7,227 bases of DNA, taken from the NCBI GenBank assembly GCA_946479055.1, contig CAMLEX010000245.1, positions 1 through 7,227 of the forward strand, read 5' to 3'. This document shows positions 1 to 7,227 of this stretch, one piece after another. Source of the stretch: an uncultured Bacteroidota bacterium. GTDB taxonomy: Bacteria; Bacteroidota; Bacteroidia; Chitinophagales; Chitinophagaceae. Under the pieces are notes generated by a model, which did not search any database, was not told the origin of the DNA, and saw nothing but the letters and a program-made list of their open reading frames with translations. Each line of letters starts with the position of its first letter. Within the stretch, counting starts at the first letter, position 1. The translations under genes were made by a program, and so were the position numbers.

Positions 1-2
1 GA

Positions 3-1181
3 TTAATAGTTCACTCCTTTAATAATCCCATCCTGCCATTTCAGAAAGTATAATTTTTTGTTTTCAAAATAATCCAGCACCATTGTCTTCTTATTTAAAA
101 CCGGCTGGATATCAAAATCGGTAAATACATTTTCCTGCTTGTTGCCCAGGTTAGAAGAAAGATCTTTTCCATATTTCTGTAACAGTTTTGCAAACTTCCA
201 CGTTACTTCATAACCGCGAAAAACCATATCGCTGGGCCTGGCATACATTGTATTGTTGAAATCATTACTGATAATCTGGCTAACTTTATCGGTCTTTGCA
301 TTATGAAATGGAGTACTGTAAATAATTTCAAGGCCCTTATACTCCGGTTTGGTAAACTCTTTTATCCCGTCCCATGTAGGCATACCCATTACTACAATAG
401 GATAATCTTTAGTGATAGAAGCAAATTGTGAAGCCAGCTTTTTACCAAAATTCATATCCAGGCTGCCTGCTATGCAAAATGTAGTGCGGGTAGAGTCAAG
501 ATATGTTTTTAATTGAGTTGCCGTGAAATTATCATTCAGGTCAACATATTTTAATTTTAACGGCACAGACAATGTGGTTTTACTATACTCGTCAAAAATT
601 GCTTTTATATGATCGTCTGCAGTTCCTTTTCTTCTGAAAACAATTACCGGATTAATGGCATAATACTTCTGAACATATTTATAAATGCCTTCACATTGCG
701 TTTTTAATGTAGGGTTCAACAAAATAAAATAAGGATTTCCAATAGTGCCTGCATCATTTGGCACGGTAGTATTGATAACAGGAATCTTTTTTTGCAAAGC
801 GGTTTCTGATAAAATCCTCACTTCATTATTACTGCAATGAGCTATGATCAGTGACACATCAGCAAGCTCGGGTTTAGCCAGTTGTTGTTCCAACGTTTCA
901 GTGGCAGAACGGGTATCGTAAACAAATACTTCAAGACGGGCTCCCTCATTATTGAGTGAATCAAGTGCGAGCTGAACTCCTTCATAAAATTCCAACCCGG
1001 AATTAATGAATTTGGGAAAAACATTTTTGGTGTATTTATATTCATTAGCTCCATCAAATGCAGAGTCGAGATAGAGTGGTGCGAAAATGGCTATCTTATT
1101 TTTCTTAATAATATTATCCTGCGCTTTGATACCATAAAAGGTTAATAAGAATAAAGCAACAAAGAGATATTTTATTTTCAT
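3..1181 (-). CDS. Secreted periplasmic-binding-protein-like (type-1 fold) protein
   Basis: Complete 392-residue protein; ATG at 1179-1181, TAA at 3-5. Residues 1-20 are a signal peptide: basic MKIK, a hydrophobic core, then an IKA|QDN type-I cleavage site. No cysteine follows the core, so it is not a lipoprotein. The mature part reads as a type-1 periplasmic-binding fold (Peripla_BP_6 / Leu-Ile-Val-binding-like): strand 1 with IAIFAPLY (30-37), the lobe-1 helix GLEFYEGVQLALDSLN (62-77), strand LEVFVYDT (83-90), PVINTTVPND (134-143), then a second lobe with PIVVMGMPTWDG (261-272) and a terminal helix GYEVTWKFAKLLQKYG (323-338). That family binds small ligands, either for ABC importers or as sensors, but no permease or ATPase gene is in view, so the ligand and role are unknown. 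It starts 45 bp after guaA ends, with no clear terminator between, so it is probably co-transcribed. I recall related proteins beside guaA in other Bacteroidota, some with an added LysM domain; no LysM is visible here. The fold call is fairly sure, the function is not. Confidence 0.88.
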   Translation of the reverse strand: MKIKYLFVALFLLTFYGIKAQDNIIKKNKIAIFAPLYLDSAFDGANEYKYTKNVFPKFINSGLEFYEGVQLALDSLNNEGARLEVFVYDTRSATETLEQQLAKPELADVSLIIAHCSNNEVRILSETALQKKIPVINTTVPNDAGTIGNPYFILLNPTLKTQCEGIYKYVQKYYAINPVIVFRRKGTADDHIKAIFDEYSKTTLSVPLKLKYVDLNDNFTATQLKTYLDSTRTTFCIAGSLDMNFGKKLASQFASITKDYPIVVMGMPTWDGIKEFTKPEYKGLEIIYSTPFHNAKTDKVSQIISNDFNNTMYARPSDMVFRGYEVTWKFAKLLQKYGKDLSSNLGNKQENVFTDFDIQPVLNKKTMVLDYFENKKLYFLKWQDGIIKGVNY

Positions 1182-1226
1182 ATTACAAGGGTTAATTAGT
1201 AACCACGAACTATAAAGGCCAATGTT

Positions 1227-2762
1227 TTATTCCCATTCAATAGTAGCAGGCGGTTTACTGCTGATATCATACACTACACGATTGATGCCTTTTACATTAT
1301 TAATGATCTCATTAGAGATATTAGCTAAAAATTCATAAGGTAAATGCGACCAATCGGCTGTCATACCATCTACACTAGTTACCGCTCTTAGTGCCAATGT
1401 AAATTCATAAGTTCTTTCATCACCCATTACACCAACACTTTTTACCGGTAGCAAGATTGCTCCCGCCTGCCAAACAGTTGCATACAATTGATGGTCTTTT
1501 AATCCTTTAACATACAGGTAATCGGCCTCCTGCAACAATTGTACCTTTTCCTCAGTTATCTCACCCAAAATACGGATAGCTAATCCCGGGCCAGGAAAAG
1601 GATGGCGATCAATCATTTCAGCAGGAATACCCAGTTCTCTTCCCACTTTTCTTACTTCATCTTTGAATAAGGAACGTAAGGGTTCTACCAGTTCCAGGTG
1701 TAAATGTTCGGGCAAACCTCCCACATTGTGATGCGACTTAATAGTAACTGATGGACCATGTACAGATACACTTTCTATCACATCAGGATAGATAGTACCC
1801 TGGCCAAGCAAGCCAATACCTTCAATCTTTTTAGCTTCTTCCTGGAAAATATCAATGAACAAACTGCCAATTACTTTTCGTTTTGCTTCGGGATCTTCTT
1901 TGCCTGCTAGCCCGTCATAAAAACGTTGTTTGGCATCAATGCCTTTTACATTCAACCCTAATACCGCATAGGTTTTCAATACATCTTCAAATTCATTTTT
2001 GCGTAATACGCCATTGTCTACAAATATGCCGTACAATCTGTCGCCTATTGCTTTATGGATTAATGTAGCCGCTACCGTAGAGTCTACACCGCCACTCAGG
2101 GCCATCACTACTTTGCGGTCGCCGATCTGTTTTTTCAGTGCTTCAACGGTATCCGTGATAAAATGCGCCGGAGTCCAATCCTGGCTGCATCCGCAAACAC
2201 TTACCAGGAAATTTTTCAGGATTTTTTTACCTTCAGTAGAATGGTAAACTTCCGGATGAAACTGGACTCCATATAATGCTTTGGATGCCGTTCCATTTTT
2301 CTTAAACGCCGCTACGGGAATGCTATCGGTATCAGCCAGCAATTCAAAACCTTCGGGAAGTTCTTTAATAGTATCGCTATGGCTCATCCATGCCTGGCTT
2401 AAGGCAGCCACATTTTTTAATAAGACATCCTCTTTTTTAAGGTGCAGCTGTGCACGGCCATACTCTCTTTTATCACTTTTTTCTACCCGGCCACCAAAAC
2501 GTTTAGCTGTTAATTGAGCTCCATAGCAAATCCCCAATACAGGGATCTTTTCAATAAAAGCTTGTACGTTAACATCGGGAGCTTTTTCCTCATTTACCGA
2601 AAAAGGAGAACCTGATAGGATAATTCCCTTCAGTCCGGGCTCAAATTCGAAGGTTTTGTGATAAGGAATAATTTCGCAGTAAACGTTGGCTTCTCTTACA
2701 GCACGGGCAATTAACTGGGTATACTGAGAGCCAAAATCAAGAATCAAAATCTTTTCTGTCAT
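1227..2762 (-). CDS. guaA: GMP synthase (glutamine-hydrolysing)
   Basis: Complete 511-residue GMP synthase, slightly shorter than the 525-residue E. coli enzyme. It converts XMP, ATP and glutamine to GMP in the last step of de novo guanine nucleotide synthesis, in the cytoplasm. The N-terminal class-I glutamine amidotransferase domain (about 3-190) carries the nucleophile Cys79 in GICYGAQ and the His169/Glu171 pair in [11 protein letters not shown]. The ATP-pyrophosphatase domain (about 197-390) carries the P-loop SGGVDS (223-228), [15 protein letters not shown] (317-331) and [11 protein letters not shown] (342-352). The C-terminal dimerisation and XMP-binding domain has [16 protein letters not shown] (386-401) and ends with the family's usual KPPATIEWE. 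No key residue is missing and no frameshift is seen. The ATG at 2760-2762 is chosen because the first beta-strand ([13 protein letters not shown]) begins four residues later, as expected for the family. It lacks a Shine-Dalgarno sequence, but a -7-like box lies 5 bp upstream. It sits between the AsmA-like gene (165 bp upstream) and the binding-protein gene (45 bp downstream). Confidence 0.99.
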   Translation of the reverse strand: MTEKILILDFGSQYTQLIARAVREANVYCEIIPYHKTFEFEPGLKGIILSGSPFSVNEEKAPDVNVQAFIEKIPVLGICYGAQLTAKRFGGRVEKSDKREYGRAQLHLKKEDVLLKNVAALSQAWMSHSDTIKELPEGFELLADTDSIPVAAFKKNGTASKALYGVQFHPEVYHSTEGKKILKNFLVSVCGCSQDWTPAHFITDTVEALKKQIGDRKVVMALSGGVDSTVAATLIHKAIGDRLYGIFVDNGVLRKNEFEDVLKTYAVLGLNVKGIDAKQRFYDGLAGKEDPEAKRKVIGSLFIDIFQEEAKKIEGIGLLGQGTIYPDVIESVSVHGPSVTIKSHHNVGGLPEHLHLELVEPLRSLFKDEVRKVGRELGIPAEMIDRHPFPGPGLAIRILGEITEEKVQLLQEADYLYVKGLKDHQLYATVWQAGAILLPVKSVGVMGDERTYEFTLALRAVTSVDGMTADWSHLPYEFLANISNEIINNVKGINRVVYDISSKPPATIEWE

Positions 2763-2767
2763 GGCGG

Positions 2768-2775
2768 CGAAGGTA
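2768..2775 (-). promoter_or_regulatory. Possible Bacteroidota -7 box for guaA
   Basis: Read on the minus strand this is TACCTTCG, one mismatch from the Bacteroidota -7 consensus TAnnTTTG. It ends 5 bp before the guaA ATG (spacer CCGCC), so a transcript starting at the usual distance would have almost no leader. A -7 box immediately before the start codon is an arrangement I recall as common in this phylum. The weakness is that no TTTG or TTG (-33) element is visible at about 19-21 bp upstream. A second, poorer candidate lies at 2869-2877 (TA, three bases, TTTG). This is a suggestion only. Confidence 0.3.
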
Positions 2776-2927
2776 AGAAAACCGTTCCTGGTTTTGGGTT
2801 ACCGGTTGCAGGTTTTTGAAACTACCACAAATTGCCCGTTCTGACGTTCCATTTCTCTTGAAATTAAGCAAAGGGTATCCGGGAATAAGGAACTGTAAAA
2901 AATTGATTTTAAAGTGATCAGGAAACA

Positions 2928-5900
2928 CTATTTAACCGCAGAATGGAGTATACTATTTGAATGATTACCCACAGGAGCATTGTTATTAGCCTCTTTTTTA
3001 TATCTGCGATAGAGTTTGTCACTTTTTTTAATACCAATGCTGCTTCTAATGCCACTGAAGGTAATTTTGACAAGATAATTGATGGCTGACCGGTCTCTTA
3101 ACCGTTCAAAAAATACAGTGCCGTTCTTTTCTGTGTTTTTGTTTTTGATCAAACTATTGACTACAAATGTGAGAAGGCCTCTCTTCTTACCCTTCGCGGT
3201 CACATTTACTTTCAGATTATTATATACCATTTTCATTTCACCGGAGGCAAACGCTTCCGTTCCAACTACCCGCATCCTTATGCTATCCAGTTGTCCCGAA
3301 TGCAATTCTGCAGAAGCAAGTGGTCTTAATATAGGATTTAAAATAGTAAGATCGGCTGAATCTATTTGTGCCGTCATAAAAAAACCGCCTAAAGAATCAG
3401 TATAGGATTCTTTATAATCCAGTTTTGTAACTATTTTTCTCTCCAGCAAAGCATTGGCAATTATATGAAGGCTGTCTGTTGCTGATAAATCATAATTCCG
3501 AAAATGAGTAATCCGGCTATCCAGTTTGGTAACAGTTATTTTTCCCGCAGCATTTGTTTTTTCATTTACTTCTTCATATTCTACAAAGGCATTATTCAAT
3601 TTTACCGAATCAATAAGTAAGTGAGCCGGTATTTTTTTTATAAGGTTAACGGGTAGCAAACGGATATTGCCCGGCTGCCGGGGTTTTCGTTTATCCCTGT
3701 AATCAGTCAGGAATCCGTTGGTAATAGTTACAACTCCCATTTTCAATACCGTGTCCTTTATATAACTGTCGATATCAAATGGGCCAATATGAATAGCGCC
3801 TGTTTTTGCTGCAAGATAATCCGTTTGATAAGGCGAAGCAGCTATAAATGCTTCCCGATCTTTTGTGGGTTGATAAGAAAATGAATCAGCGGAAAAGTTT
3901 TTTGTGTTTTTATCATAAGCTGTATTGTACCAGTTGAACTGATCATTATCATTATGATAACTGCCAGTTACATCCCGCAGGCGAAAGCTTGTATTATGAC
4001 GTACCAGTTCTCTTAGATTCAATAATAAAGTTGAGCTCACGGAAAAATTATTAAGCTTCGCAGATTCAATCTTTAATTTGCCGGCCTTTTTTCCTAAGCT
4101 GTCAATGTCAAATTTTTTCGCATCAAGGCTGGTAATAATAGCTTTCCAATCCCAGGCTCCTGCTTCATTAGGATGCACATCAAGTTTGTTTAATTGCATC
4201 ATCAATTTTCCTTCGCCTGCATCAAATGTTTTTCCTTTTGCATTGGTATATAAAAAATCATATAAGTCCAACTGAATTGTTTCTGCTGAAACCTGGCGGG
4301 AAGGGTTATTGGTTATAGCAAGATCAGTAAGCTCAAGAACTTTGCCATTGCCTTTCCAGTTTAATGCAGATAAACCATTTTCATTGCTGTGGCTAAACTG
4401 CAAAACAGGATCATGGATAGAGAGTTTCCCGATTTTTGCTTCAGGCCATTTACTGGTAGTGCTATTATTTTTTACAAGATTTACATGAACTACAGGATTA
4501 AAAATCCTGATTTCATCGGCAGTTATTTTGCCATTAATAATAGCATTAATATCCGGAGTCAGTTCAAGCTTTGGGATATTGATGTTGATGGAATCCATAC
4601 TGTCACTGCTTTTATACCGGATGTTTTCAAAAGAAGAAAGTTGATGATCTGAAAAACGGATTGTTTTTATAGTTAATGCCGTTAAGCCATTGTCAATATG
4701 CAAATCACTGCCATTGGCCTTCAGTCCAACTATATATGGCTTCTGATCAGCATTCGTTGAAAGCTCGTCGGCTTCAAGTTGTTGAAAAAATAAAGAAAGT
4801 TTCTTTGCCCCTTCATTGGCAACGATGTTAGTATTGCTTCCTTTTATTTTTTTCAAACGAAAAACAGGAACGCTGCTTTTGGTTTGACCAGGAAAAGAAC
4901 CCAGTGTTATAGTAGCCCGATCCCAGCTGATACCACTGATGGCAGTTTGTTGAATATTATCATTGATGATCACCGAATTGATAGCCACTGATGCGGCATT
5001 AATATCCAGGACATTTTTATTTTTTACATGAATATTTCCTGCCTGAAGCTGGTTGTTCTGGTCGCCGCCGGTAAAATTAACATCGGAAAGGGTAGCGGTT
5101 ATATCTCCCATTTGAAAAGAACCTTTTTTAAAAAAAAGTTCAGTGACGGAACGTTGAATATTCTGCAATTTCCTGGAACCAACCAGTTGTTTGCCAAGCA
5201 CAGACATATTTGCATTTTCCAATTGCAACCGGGCGTTGTTTTTAAAAATAAGGTTGATCTGCCCATCATTAATATTCAGATTCTCTAATTGCATGAAGTT
5301 CCCGATCCCGGTTAATGTTTGAAAGATATCCTGTGTATTATAGCGTTTGTTGTCTGCAATTTTATAATCAATGACAGGCCGGTACAAGGTTACCTTTTGA
5401 GCTTTTAATTTTTGTTCAAATACAAGTTCTTCCCAGGATAAACCCTGCAGCTCAAACTGCGGCATGCGAAGACTATTGACTGGTATATTGTTTCGCAATT
5501 CCTGGTAAACAAAATTGCTAAGACTTATCCTGTTGTTATAAAGTAGTATACTGTCAAACCGGATAGAATAGCTACTGTCACGTAAAAAATTTTCATAGTT
5601 GCGGATAGCCATTACAAATTTTTCTACCGTCAATGGGTTTGGCTCATCTTTTTTTATCCGTAATCCCTGCAATTCAAAATTATTATGGTCTGAAGTAAAT
5701 GAACTGGGCCGGCCTTCACGCATAGTATTTATATCAAAAGATCCGTTTTCCACTACAACAAATGCGAGTTGCATATCACCAGTTAATTCCTGTATCAGCT
5801 CATCCAATTTTGGAAGTGATTTGGCAGGACCGATTCTTTTTTCCAGGTCTACATCCAGTCGGAACCGGGGATTGATGCAATAAACGGAATCCGCCTTAAT

Positions 5901-6767
5901 GATCTCGTTATGATAAAGCATACCGAAATCAATATTTGTCATTTGCAGTTTGTCAAAAAATATCCTGAAGGAATTAGCGGCACTATCGCCTTTTGTAGCC
6001 ACAATTGTGCAACTATCGAATTCAACCATCCGGTTAAGAATATTAATGCGAAAATGGCTGAAGCTAAGCCGGTGTCTTCCGTCGGGGAATAAAATATTTT
6101 GATTGTGGGTGTGTAAGGCAACATTATCACTGAAAAGTATTTTTTGTTTACCGGCGGGTTGAGTTGTATCTACCTGCAGGTTATCCAAATGAAAATTGAT
6201 GTTGGTGATGATGACGGGTGGATCATCGGGCCTTATTTTGTTTATAAGCGAAAATTTTCCATTATCGATCTGGAAGCGGTCAACTTTCAGCACTTTTAAT
6301 GCATCCTGGATGGAATTATAGATCCTTCCCATTTCCTGCGGTAAAGACAGGCTGGAATCAGCAGAAGTTGTTGAATCTTTTACAGACCGTAAACGGATTA
6401 CCCTGATATCTGGATTTAAAAGGTGTATAGAGTCGATCAATATTCTCTTTTCAAAAACAAGCGGGAGGATTTCTTCTACCCGGATATCGATCTTAGCTAC
6501 ACTAAACTGGTAGGAAGTGGCAGCAGCAGTATCGGTAGAATAAAAAATACTTTTGCGCAATACCATTTGATAATTAAACCAGTTGAATTTGAATTTATCA
6601 ACTTTCAATTTCAGTTTGCCATTGGATTGTGAACTCACCATGTCTTCCACCAATCGTTCTGCATGGTTGATAAACCAGAAGTGGAACGCAGTCATCAATA
6701 GAAGAATACCACCGAATATAAAGGCGGTGATCTTCAAAAATTTTAGTGATATGCGTTTCGCCGTCAA
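2928..6767 (-). CDS. AsmA-like inner-membrane-anchored periplasmic protein
   Basis: 1279 residues, stop TAG at 2928-2930. The start is TTG (6765-6767): an in-frame TAA lies at 6780-6782 and the first ATG is Met25, inside the membrane helix. Residues 1-12 are basic; one hydrophobic helix spans about 11-33; the rest is soluble, rich in predicted beta strand and presumably periplasmic. The family call rests on this layout, on strand-turn-strand units around N-P or N-G turns (for example 111-124, 292-305, 495-507, 751-764, 1012-1022, 1139-1146), and on a C-terminal block, VFFERLRDRSAINYLVKITF (1218-1237) then SGIRSSIGI (1238-1246), that resembles AsmA/DUF748-like proteins of Bacteroidota. A basic stretch, KKSDKLYRRYKK (1247-1258), precedes a polar tail. 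The length is about twice E. coli AsmA and close to YhdP and TamB. Those relatives are thought to form hydrophobic grooves that move phospholipid between membranes; the same role here is inference. No enzyme motif is seen. The neighbours, a YbjN-like gene and guaA, do not clarify the role. Confidence 0.88.
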   Translation of the reverse strand: MTAKRISLKFLKITAFIFGGILLLMTAFHFWFINHAERLVEDMVSSQSNGKLKLKVDKFKFNWFNYQMVLRKSIFYSTDTAAATSYQFSVAKIDIRVEEILPLVFEKRILIDSIHLLNPDIRVIRLRSVKDSTTSADSSLSLPQEMGRIYNSIQDALKVLKVDRFQIDNGKFSLINKIRPDDPPVIITNINFHLDNLQVDTTQPAGKQKILFSDNVALHTHNQNILFPDGRHRLSFSHFRINILNRMVEFDSCTIVATKGDSAANSFRIFFDKLQMTNIDFGMLYHNEIIKADSVYCINPRFRLDVDLEKRIGPAKSLPKLDELIQELTGDMQLAFVVVENGSFDINTMREGRPSSFTSDHNNFELQGLRIKKDEPNPLTVEKFVMAIRNYENFLRDSSYSIRFDSILLYNNRISLSNFVYQELRNNIPVNSLRMPQFELQGLSWEELVFEQKLKAQKVTLYRPVIDYKIADNKRYNTQDIFQTLTGIGNFMQLENLNINDGQINLIFKNNARLQLENANMSVLGKQLVGSRKLQNIQRSVTELFFKKGSFQMGDITATLSDVNFTGGDQNNQLQAGNIHVKNKNVLDINAASVAINSVIINDNIQQTAISGISWDRATITLGSFPGQTKSSVPVFRLKKIKGSNTNIVANEGAKKLSLFFQQLEADELSTNADQKPYIVGLKANGSDLHIDNGLTALTIKTIRFSDHQLSSFENIRYKSSDSMDSININIPKLELTPDINAIINGKITADEIRIFNPVVHVNLVKNNSTTSKWPEAKIGKLSIHDPVLQFSHSNENGLSALNWKGNGKVLELTDLAITNNPSRQVSAETIQLDLYDFLYTNAKGKTFDAGEGKLMMQLNKLDVHPNEAGAWDWKAIITSLDAKKFDIDSLGKKAGKLKIESAKLNNFSVSSTLLLNLRELVRHNTSFRLRDVTGSYHNDNDQFNWYNTAYDKNTKNFSADSFSYQPTKDREAFIAASPYQTDYLAAKTGAIHIGPFDIDSYIKDTVLKMGVVTITNGFLTDYRDKRKPRQPGNIRLLPVNLIKKIPAHLLIDSVKLNNAFVEYEEVNEKTNAAGKITVTKLDSRITHFRNYDLSATDSLHIIANALLERKIVTKLDYKESYTDSLGGFFMTAQIDSADLTILNPILRPLASAELHSGQLDSIRMRVVGTEAFASGEMKMVYNNLKVNVTAKGKKRGLLTFVVNSLIKNKNTEKNGTVFFERLRDRSAINYLVKITFSGIRSSIGIKKSDKLYRRYKKEANNNAPVGNHSNSILHSAVK

Positions 6768-6879
6768 GGTGCGGAAAGATTAAAACCTGAATTTAACAAA
6801 AATTGGTGGGGTAAAAAACACAAAATCAGTGGAATGCATTAATAACCCGTATTTTATGGGAGAATATTGGCTGCTTAGA

Positions 6880-7227
6880 TCAAAGCTTGCCAAAATGTTC
6901 TTGCAGGTAATTATCCAAATAGTCGGCCCAGTAAGCAATGTCGCTGATCATTGAGAGAAATTCATCGTAGTCCATTCCGTCAATATCTCTTTCAGCAATG
7001 ACACACAATAATCCTTTGTCGGGAATGATACTAAGTTTTATTCCCATGTGGCGTGTATTTAATTCCAGTGCTTTTTGAAAAACTTCAAATTGCATTACCG
7101 GGTTGACAGGTATTGGGTAAAGCGGGGCAAAGCAGCGTATAAAAGTTCGGTCTGTATTCTGACTGGTTTCCATATTTGTCAGAAATACTTCAATAGTAGA
7201 AGAACCCCTGGAAAAATACCAGGCATT
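6880..7227 (-). CDS. YbjN / type III secretion chaperone-fold protein, 5'-partial
   Basis: The 3' part of a gene that runs off the right edge; TGA at 6880-6882, 115 residues visible. An ATG at 7171-7173 could be taken as the start of a 97-residue protein, but the frame stays open through 18 more codons to 7227, and those encode NAWYFSRGSSTIEVFLTN. That segment supplies the expected first strands (W-x-F-x-R-G-S, then I-E-V-F-L), so the methionine is internal. The visible protein then has RCFAPLYPIPVNP (second strand and loop), the helix VFQKALELN, the strands LSIIPDKGLLCVIAERDI, the D-x-M-D-Y-D-E-F helix, and a final AYWADYLDNYLQEHFG helix. This strand/helix order matches YbjN-domain and CesT-like chaperone-fold proteins, which are small cytoplasmic proteins thought to bind peptides or partner proteins. 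No signal peptide can be judged because the N-terminus is missing. It is upstream of the AsmA-like gene by 112 bp on the same strand. Nothing in the window suggests a secretion system. The fold call is from pattern recognition; the partner is unknown. Confidence 0.75.
   Translation of the reverse strand, partial: NAWYFSRGSSTIEVFLTNMETSQNTDRTFIRCFAPLYPIPVNPVMQFEVFQKALELNTRHMGIKLSIIPDKGLLCVIAERDIDGMDYDEFLSMISDIAYWADYLDNYLQEHFGKL

Noticed and set aside
848..1057. 69-codon minus-strand frame inside the binding-protein gene
   Set aside because: It is out of frame with, and fully contained in, a gene that has a good signal peptide and fold pattern. The product is unremarkable.
2851..2864. Perfect 5-bp inverted repeat ATTTC / GAAAT in the guaA upstream gap
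   Set aside because: It is short, AT-rich, not followed by a T-tract and expected by chance. It is neither a terminator nor a recognisable operator.
2737..2928. Minus-strand open frame of 63 codons from a GTG, bridging the gap between the AsmA-like gene and guaA
   Set aside because: It overlaps the first 26 bp of guaA in another frame, uses a GTG start overlapping the AsmA-like stop, and its product has low complexity and no recognisable motif. It reads as chance.
3079..3405. 108-codon plus-strand open frame opposite the AsmA-like gene
   Set aside because: It lies wholly antisense to a well-supported gene and its translation shows no domain-like pattern. The other plus-strand frames opposite guaA and the AsmA-like gene were rejected on the same grounds.
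6797..6824. TTTG plus AATTTTTG pair upstream of the AsmA-like gene, considered as a -33/-7 promoter
   Set aside because: The spacing is only 16 bp against the usual 19 or more, and the -7 part lacks the initial T. Such T-rich strings are frequent in this AT-rich gap.
6846..6860. Small inverted repeat (CCCGTA / TATGGG) downstream of the YbjN-like gene, considered as a terminator
   Set aside because: On the transcribed minus strand one pair becomes an A-C mismatch, the stem is only about 5 good pairs, and no T-tract follows directly.
1..7227. Search for a novel defence system, mobile element, CRISPR array or structured RNA
   Set aside because: The genes are contiguous, same-strand and mostly of known families, the coding style is uniform, and I saw no direct-repeat arrays, terminal inverted repeats, integrase or transposase motifs, or tRNA-like cloverleaf.

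Overview
The window looks like ordinary chromosomal DNA from a member of the Bacteroidota, probably Chitinophagales/Chitinophagaceae-like. The base composition is moderately AT-rich, no start codon is preceded by a convincing Shine-Dalgarno sequence, degenerate TAnnTTTG-like (-7) boxes lie close to starts, and the very long AsmA-like protein has a C-terminal block typical of that phylum. The family-level placement is an inference; no rRNA or other taxonomic marker is present.

All four supported genes are on the minus strand, so transcription runs from the right edge to the left. (1) At the right edge, 6880-7227, is a 5'-truncated gene for a small YbjN / type III secretion chaperone-fold protein. 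Its reading frame stays open to the window edge, so the methionine at 7173 is internal. (2) After a 112-bp gap, 2928-6767 encodes a 1279-residue AsmA-like protein with one N-terminal membrane anchor and a long, beta-rich periplasmic body. It is most likely read from a TTG start. (3) After a 165-bp gap, 1227-2762 encodes GMP synthase, GuaA, with all catalytic motifs intact. (4) After a 45-bp gap, 3-1181 encodes a secreted type-1 periplasmic-binding-fold protein (Peripla_BP_6-like) with a signal peptide.

Functionally this is a mixed housekeeping and envelope neighbourhood. GuaA makes GMP in the cytoplasm. The AsmA-like protein probably acts between the inner and outer membranes, in lipid transfer or outer-membrane homeostasis. 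The binding protein is exported and has no transporter partner in view. The genes do not form an obvious pathway. guaA and the binding-protein gene are close enough to be co-transcribed; the other two gaps could hold promoters. I found no tRNA, rRNA, CRISPR array, insertion sequence, prophage or recombination site, and no convincing intrinsic terminator. I do not see an undescribed multi-gene system. The points most worth a second look are the mis-startable YbjN-like gene, the TTG start and internal repeat architecture of the AsmA-like protein, and the orphan binding protein next to guaA.
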